11,401 bases of DNA from assembly GCA_020024395.1 (NCBI GenBank), contig JAHHTV010000041.1, positions 1 to 11,401 on the forward strand. The letters run 5' to 3'. Shown here one piece after another: positions 7,960-11,401 of the stretch. The stretch is from Anaerotignum sp. (GTDB taxonomy: Bacteria > Bacillota > Clostridia > Lachnospirales > Anaerotignaceae). Position numbers and translations under genes: made by a program. Numbering within the stretch: the stretch's first letter is position 1; every line of letters starts with the position of its first letter. The notes under the pieces were generated by a model, which saw only the letters and a list, made by a program, of their open reading frames with translations, was not told where the DNA came from and ran no database searches.

Positions 7960-8897
7960 TTTGCCGCTCCTTTCAGCAGTTCTTCCGCTTTTTCTGCCAC
8001 TTCTTTGACAATTTCCGCTGCTGGTTGTTGTTTTTGCAACATACCAGAAATTTGCCCTGCCAAGAAACAACCGTTTTTGGTATCTCCTTCTACGGCTGCT
8101 TTACGCAAAGCACCAACACCCAATCTATCAATATCTTCTACTGTTGTTTCGGGTGCATATTCCACTTTCAAGAATTCACGGCTAAATGGGTTTTTCAGAC
8201 AACGGCAAGTACTTCCACTAAAACGTCTACCAGTTGCCACTGTGGAAATATCTGTTGCTTTTAGCACCATTTCTTTGAAATTTTGGTGAACGCCACATTC
8301 TTCTGCCAACAGGAAGCGTGTCCCCATCTGTACCCCAACAGCACCCAACATAAATGCTGCTGCCATGCCACGACCATCGCCAATACCGCCTGCTGCAAGT
8401 ACAGGAATATTCACTGCATCGCAAACCTGCGGTACCAAAGGCATGGTTGCCATATCCCCGATATGCCCGCCAGATTCGCCACCTTCTGCAATCACTGCAC
8501 AAGCACCTGCTCTTTCCATCATTTTTGCTGCTGCCACAGAGGCAACCACAGGAATGACAATAATATTTGCTTCTTTCCACATTCCCATATATTTTTTAGG
8601 CATACCAGCACCAGTTGTCACAACTGCAATTTTTTCTTCTGCCACAATTTTTGCAACTTCTTCCACATGGGGACTCATCAACATAATGTTGACGCCAAAA
8701 GGTTTATCTGTCAATTCTCTTGCAATTTTAATCTGTTCTCTCAGATAATCGCCATCTGCATTCATTGCAGAAATGATACCCAGACCGCCACCATTGGAAA
8801 CCGCTGCCGCCAGCTTGCCGTCTGCAATCCAAGCCATACCCCCTTGAAAAATTGGGTATTCTATGCCAATCATAGAGCAAATCGGTGAAACAATCAT
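7947..8897 (-). CDS. fabK: Enoyl-ACP reductase II, FMN-dependent
   Basis: Flavoprotein that reduces enoyl-ACP in the last step of each elongation cycle; it belongs to the nitronate monooxygenase-like TIM-barrel family. The 316 residues show PIFQGGMAWI (15-24), SNGGGLGIIS (34-43), EGGESGGHIG (138-147) with His145, and AAGGIGDGRG. His145 corresponds to His144 of the pneumococcal enzyme. The start ATG 8897 has GGAGGG six bases upstream; a TTG nine codons earlier has no such site. It begins 27 bp after acpP. A nitronate monooxygenase is the family alternative, but position between acpP and fabD is diagnostic. FabK enzymes are not inhibited by triclosan, unlike FabI. Confidence 0.95.
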   Translation of the reverse strand: MIVSPICSMIGIEYPIFQGGMAWIADGKLAAAVSNGGGLGIISAMNADGDYLREQIKIARELTDKPFGVNIMLMSPHVEEVAKIVAEEKIAVVTTGAGMPKKYMGMWKEANIIVIPVVASVAAAKMMERAGACAVIAEGGESGGHIGDMATMPLVPQVCDAVNIPVLAAGGIGDGRGMAAAFMLGAVGVQMGTRFLLAEECGVHQNFKEMVLKATDISTVATGRRFSGSTCRCLKNPFSREFLKVEYAPETTVEDIDRLGVGALRKAAVEGDTKNGCFLAGQISGMLQKQQPAAEIVKEVAEKAEELLKGAAKWVK

Positions 8898-8924
8898 TTC
8901 TTTCCCTCCAGTTGCTTTTCTCAA

Positions 8925-9149
8925 TCAGTTTTGTTTGCTTTCAATCATTGCTACCAAATCAGCAACGGTTTCTACTCTGTTTTCGCCCATTTCGATTTCT
9001 GTGCCAAGTTCTTCTTCCAAGCTCATCAAAAGTTCCATAACGTCCAAAGAGTCGATACCCAAATCGCCGAATTTTGTTTCCATTGTAATTTCAGAAACTT
9101 CACATTCCAATTTTTCTGCCAATAATGTTGCAATCTTTTCAAATACCAT
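8925..9149 (-). CDS. acpP: Acyl carrier protein
   Basis: The 74-residue acidic four-helix carrier of all FASII intermediates. The phosphopantetheine attachment site is Ser34 in LGIDSLDVMEL. The start ATG at 9149 has AAGGAG eight bases upstream. It sits 111 bp after fabH, the widest gap inside the operon, and 27 bp before fabK. The holo-ACP synthase that adds the arm is not in this window. Confidence 0.97.
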   Translation of the reverse strand: MVFEKIATLLAEKLECEVSEITMETKFGDLGIDSLDVMELLMSLEEELGTEIEMGENRVETVADLVAMIESKQN

Positions 9150-9260
9150 AATTCATTCTCCTTTTCATTGTTCAAAAATTTCTTTTTCATCATCATAACT
9201 GGGGCGAATTTCGTCCCCGAATGTCCTTTTTCGGACTTGTATATGAAACCTAATGGTTCA
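9150..9260 (-). other. fabH-acpP intergenic region with three small hairpins
   Basis: Three inverted repeats lie in a row in the leader of acpP. They are TGAAACC/GGTTCA at 9244-9260 (six pairs, one bulge, loop TAAT, right after the fabH stop), GTCC/GGAC at 9223-9236 (four pairs, loop of six), and GGGGCGA/TCGTCCCC at 9201-9218 (seven pairs, one bulge). None is followed by a U-tract, so they are not intrinsic terminators. About 50 AT-rich bases and a good ribosome site follow. RNA stability or processing that raises acpP translation over its neighbours is possible but inferred. Confidence 0.55.
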
Positions 9261-10214
9261 TTACCATCTCAAAATGCAAGCTGCACTTGCAAGCCCACCA
9301 CCAAATGCAGGCAACAAAAGTAAATCTCCTTTTTGCAGCATTCCTTTGTGATTCATTTCATCTAATGCAATCGGAATACTTGCAGAAGATGTATTGCCGA
9401 AACGGTCAATATTGACATAAAATTTTTCTTTCGGCACTTTCAGCATCACACTTGCAAAATCAATAATTCTTTGATTTGCCTGATGTGGCACAATATATTT
9501 GATATCATCAAATGTCAGTCCATTTTGTTCCAACAAATCTTTTGTATCATGACAAATGGCATTGACTGCAAACTTAAATGTATCTTGTCCTTTCATATGA
9601 ATAAACGGTTTTTTCTGTTTTCCTTCATAAAACGGAGATTTCCCAATGGCTTGTGGAATATCAATCACATTATTGCCACCTTTTACATGAAACACAGCAT
9701 CCAAATAATTGTCGCCTGCTTCCAAAACCACAGCACCTGCACCATCACCAAATATCACACAAGTACTTCTGTCCTCCCAATCCACAATACGGCTCAAACG
9801 TTCTGCACCAATCGCAAGCACTTTTTTCACTTTGCCTCTTGCAAAAAAACCTGCTGCTGTTTCCAGCATAAACACAAACGCAGAGCACGCCGCATTGATA
9901 TCCATTGTCATGCAAGATACGCCCAATTTGTTTTGTATCATACAAGATACCGAAGGGGATATGGACTCTCCGCTTACACTTGCTGTCAATATCAAATCAA
10001 TTTCTTCTTTTTTTACGCCACTATTTTCCAGCGCTGCCAGTGCCGCTTTGTATCCCATATCAGCTGCCGTTTCATTTGTGCTGATGTGGCGTTGTTTGAC
10101 ACCAACTCTTTGCATAATCCATGCATCATTGGTATCCACCAATTTTGATATATCTTCATTTGTCACCACTCTTGGTGGGACATACATTCCCGTTCCCAAT
10201 ACCGAAAAGCTCAT
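9261..10214 (-). CDS. fabH: 3-oxoacyl-ACP synthase III (chain-initiating condensing enzyme)
   Basis: Starts fatty-acid chains by condensing an acyl-CoA primer with malonyl-ACP. The 317 residues contain the Cys-His-Asn triad: Cys110 in NAACSAF, His244 in VPHQANQRI and Asn274 in FGNTSSAS, almost the same numbers as E. coli FabH. GDGAGAVVL (157-165) and the C-terminal AFGGGLASAA are also typical. The start ATG 10214 has AGGAGG nine bases upstream and the protein starts MSFSVLGTGMYVPP; a 19-residue upstream extension has no ribosome site. It is the first gene of the operon, behind a candidate promoter and operator. Primer preference (straight or branched) cannot be read from sequence alone. Confidence 0.96.
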   Translation of the reverse strand: MSFSVLGTGMYVPPRVVTNEDISKLVDTNDAWIMQRVGVKQRHISTNETAADMGYKAALAALENSGVKKEEIDLILTASVSGESISPSVSCMIQNKLGVSCMTMDINAACSAFVFMLETAAGFFARGKVKKVLAIGAERLSRIVDWEDRSTCVIFGDGAGAVVLEAGDNYLDAVFHVKGGNNVIDIPQAIGKSPFYEGKQKKPFIHMKGQDTFKFAVNAICHDTKDLLEQNGLTFDDIKYIVPHQANQRIIDFASVMLKVPKEKFYVNIDRFGNTSSASIPIALDEMNHKGMLQKGDLLLLPAFGGGLASAACILRW

Positions 10215-10260
10215 GTTTTTATTCCTCCTGCTACTGCCATTCTTTTGTACTGTACGATAA

Positions 10261-10280
10261 ATTAGTACCATTTTACCAAA
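10261..10280 (-). promoter_or_regulatory. Candidate fatty-acid regulator operator (FapR-like half-site)
   Basis: The imperfect inverted repeat TTGGTA-N6-TACTAA lies at 10262-10279. Its better arm, read on the plus strand as ATTAGTACC, equals the half-site I recall for the Bacillus FapR operator (TTAGTA-N5-TACTAA). The other arm differs at one position and the spacer is one base longer, so the match is partial. It covers the candidate -10 and start region of the fabH promoter, where a repressor would act. Confidence 0.35.
10270..10278 (-). promoter_or_regulatory. Candidate fabH operon promoter, extended -10
   Basis: TGGTAAAAT on the minus strand fits an extended -10 (TGnTAnAAT). No good -35 is found 17 bases upstream, which extended -10 promoters can tolerate. 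Initiation would fall near 10263, giving a leader of about 50 bases to the fabH start. A second, weaker -10 candidate is TATAAC at 10298-10303. Confidence 0.45.
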
Positions 10281-10330
10281 AAAAGTTACAGGTTTTTGTT
10301 ATATTTTTTTGTATTTTTTTTCATACAATA

Positions 10331-10654
10331 TCAAACACGCTTTCTTTGACACAATAATAAAATGAACATACTGCAAGATATCACCATATAAACCACTACG
10401 CCCAAAAATGTAACAATTCTTCTACGACGCATTTTTTTTGCCAACATACAAAAATTTTGTTCCATATTTGGCTGTAATATCGTATGGTTTTTTTTAGAAA
10501 CTGCTTGATAATATTTTCTGTATTGTTTGTACTGCATTCTGCATTTTTTGCAATGCCACAAATGTGCTGCCACTTCTTTTTGTGTGTTGGGACTGGCAAG
10601 CCCATCTTGATATAATGCAACCAAATCCATTACAACATCACAACTCAAACTCAT
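10331..10654 (-). CDS. Zinc-finger anti-sigma factor, single-pass membrane protein
   Basis: Likely holds the ECF sigma factor encoded just upstream in an inactive complex at the membrane. The 107 residues have an N-terminal zf-HC2 (ZAS) pattern, Cys5 then His31-x3-Cys35-x2-Cys38, a basic linker ending KKMRRRR, and one hydrophobic segment (about 80-101). After it only about five residues (QRKRV) remain, so there is no extracytoplasmic sensor domain as in RsiW-type proteins. The ATG at 10654 has GGAGG nine bases upstream and lies inside the sigma gene, a 17-base overlap. It is followed 116 bp later by fabH. The signal it responds to is unknown. Confidence 0.85.
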   Translation of the reverse strand: MSLSCDVVMDLVALYQDGLASPNTQKEVAAHLWHCKKCRMQYKQYRKYYQAVSKKNHTILQPNMEQNFCMLAKKMRRRRIVTFLGVVVYMVISCSMFILLLCQRKRV

Positions 10655-11144
10655 TCTGCAATACCTCCATCATTTTTTTCTTTGCCCGAAAAAAAATTAC
10701 TTTTGCGGAATTTTCGCTAATTTTCAATGCTGCTGCTATCTGCGAAAAAGAAAGCTCGGCATAAATCCGTAACAATACCACATCTCGATATTTTTTTGGA
10801 ATTTCTCTCATCATTTTTCTAACTGCTTTTGTAATATATACTTTATCCATATATGTTTCTGGGTCATCTGTTTCAATGCCATACGTATTTGCCACCAAAT
10901 CCAAATTTGCAGCATCTAAATGTAATTTGTTTTTTTTCAAATATCGTAAATACACATATTTTCCAATGGATATCAACCATGTAGACACTTCACATTCGCC
11001 ACGAAAACGATGTATTGCTGTATATGCTTGCAAAAACGTTTCTTGGGTCAAATCTTCTGCCAAAGAACGGTCTGCACAAAGCCGATACAAAAATGCGTAT
11101 ACCCTTTCGTAATATGTTGCGTACAATGCCTCAAAGGAACGCAT
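10638..11144 (-). CDS. ECF-type RNA polymerase sigma factor
   Basis: A 168-residue sigma-70 family protein with only the two ECF domains. Region 2 spans about residues 4-72, with DLTQETFLQAY (31-41) and FRGECEVSTWLISIGKYVYL (47-66); region 4 spans about 115-162, with the helix-turn-helix ELSFSQIAAALKISENSAKV (130-149). The start ATG 11144 has GGGGGG seven bases upstream; longer in-frame starts to 11228 lack both a ribosome site and family similarity. Overlap with the anti-sigma gene and the pairing itself are typical for ECF systems. I cannot assign an ECF group or a target promoter set; location beside FASII hints at an envelope or lipid role. Confidence 0.92.
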   Translation of the reverse strand: MRSFEALYATYYERVYAFLYRLCADRSLAEDLTQETFLQAYTAIHRFRGECEVSTWLISIGKYVYLRYLKKNKLHLDAANLDLVANTYGIETDDPETYMDKVYITKAVRKMMREIPKKYRDVVLLRIYAELSFSQIAAALKISENSAKVIFFRAKKKMMEVLQNEFEL

Positions 11145-11191
11145 TTTTCCACCCCCCATTTTTTGGCATATAAAACATTTTTCTTTGTGGA

Positions 11192-11206
11192 AACAGTATA
11201 TCACAA
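11192..11206 (-). promoter_or_regulatory. Candidate promoter of the sigma/anti-sigma pair
   Basis: TGATATACT on the minus strand is a good extended -10 (TGnTATAnT), with the hexamer TATACT at 11195-11200. The -35 region is poor. It would start transcription about 45 bases before the sigma start codon. Confidence 0.45.
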
Positions 11207-11286
11207 CATCTTTGTAAAATCCACCCACTTATGTGTATTGTTCAGATAATTACTGATATAAAGCCCAAAAAAAATCGAAAATTCTA

Positions 11287-11315
11287 TTGACTTTTTATCA
11301 AAAAAGTTGCAGAAT
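11287..11315 (+). promoter_or_regulatory. Candidate promoter of tRNA-Pro
   Basis: TTGACT (11287-11292) and CAGAAT (11310-11315) are separated by 17 bases. Transcription would start roughly ten bases before the mature tRNA end at 11331, which is plausible for a tRNA gene. The -10 matches only four of six consensus positions. Confidence 0.45.
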
Positions 11316-11330
11316 ATTACTATTGTATTG

Positions 11331-11401
<71 letters not shown>

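Noticed and set aside
9147..9195. Possible small leader ORF starting ATGATGATGAAA before acpP
   Set aside because: There is no ribosome site before it, and its frame runs into acpP out of phase; the real acpP start has a strong site.
10290..10335. Inverted repeat TTGTAT/ATACAA after the anti-sigma gene as a terminator
   Set aside because: Only six A-T-rich pairs and, in the direction of transcription, the stem is followed by As rather than Ts.
10317..10336. TTTGATATTGTATGAAA as a FabT operator
   Set aside because: The FabT consensus as I know it is TTTGA-N3-TCAAA; here the second half is absent at that spacing and the repeat is imperfect.
11145..11228. N-terminal extension of the sigma factor by 28 residues
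   Set aside because: The extension has no ribosome site or family similarity and covers the candidate promoter; GGGGGG is placed for the start at 11144.

Overview
The window is a low-GC Firmicutes chromosome segment, most likely a member of the class Clostridia (possibly Lachnospirales). The reasons are the AT-rich sequence, strong AGGAGG-type ribosome binding sites, a FabK-type enoyl reductase, and a gene order fabH-acpP-fabK-fabD-fabG-fabF-accB-fabZ-accC-accD-accA that matches, from memory, the type II fatty-acid synthesis (FASII) clusters of Clostridium and Streptococcus. The species cannot be fixed from this sequence alone.

Reading leftward on the minus strand, positions 10214 to 1211 hold a complete FASII and acetyl-CoA carboxylase operon of eleven genes. 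AccA/AccD, AccB and AccC make malonyl-CoA, FabD loads it on AcpP, FabH starts the chain, FabF elongates it, and FabG, FabZ and FabK reduce, dehydrate and reduce again. Genes are packed with overlaps or gaps of a few tens of bases. The one wide gap (111 bp, fabH to acpP) carries three small hairpins. A clear intrinsic terminator (about 1166-1198) follows accA. Upstream of fabH lies an extended -10 promoter overlapped by an inverted repeat whose one arm resembles the FapR (fatty-acid repressor) operator half-site. The MarR-type regulator gene fabT, which usually heads this cluster, is not in the window.

Right of the operon (11144-10331) is an overlapping pair, an ECF sigma factor and a zinc-finger anti-sigma factor with one membrane segment, also leftward. 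No terminator is visible between this pair and fabH. Divergent from it, at the right edge, is a tRNA-Pro(CGG) gene cut by the window end.

Left of the operon terminator (1094 to 1) is a small phage-type lysis cassette: a membrane-anchored coiled-coil protein, a phi-LC3-type holin and an N-acetylmuramoyl-L-alanine amidase running off the left edge. No phage structural genes lie upstream of it, where they would normally be, so it looks like an orphan or remnant cassette.

No stretch over 300 bases lacks a gene. I saw no CRISPR array, insertion sequence, rRNA or riboswitch. I do not see a wholly undescribed system; the most interesting points are the regulatory set-up in front of fabH, the sigma/anti-sigma pair beside FASII, and the orphan lysis cassette.
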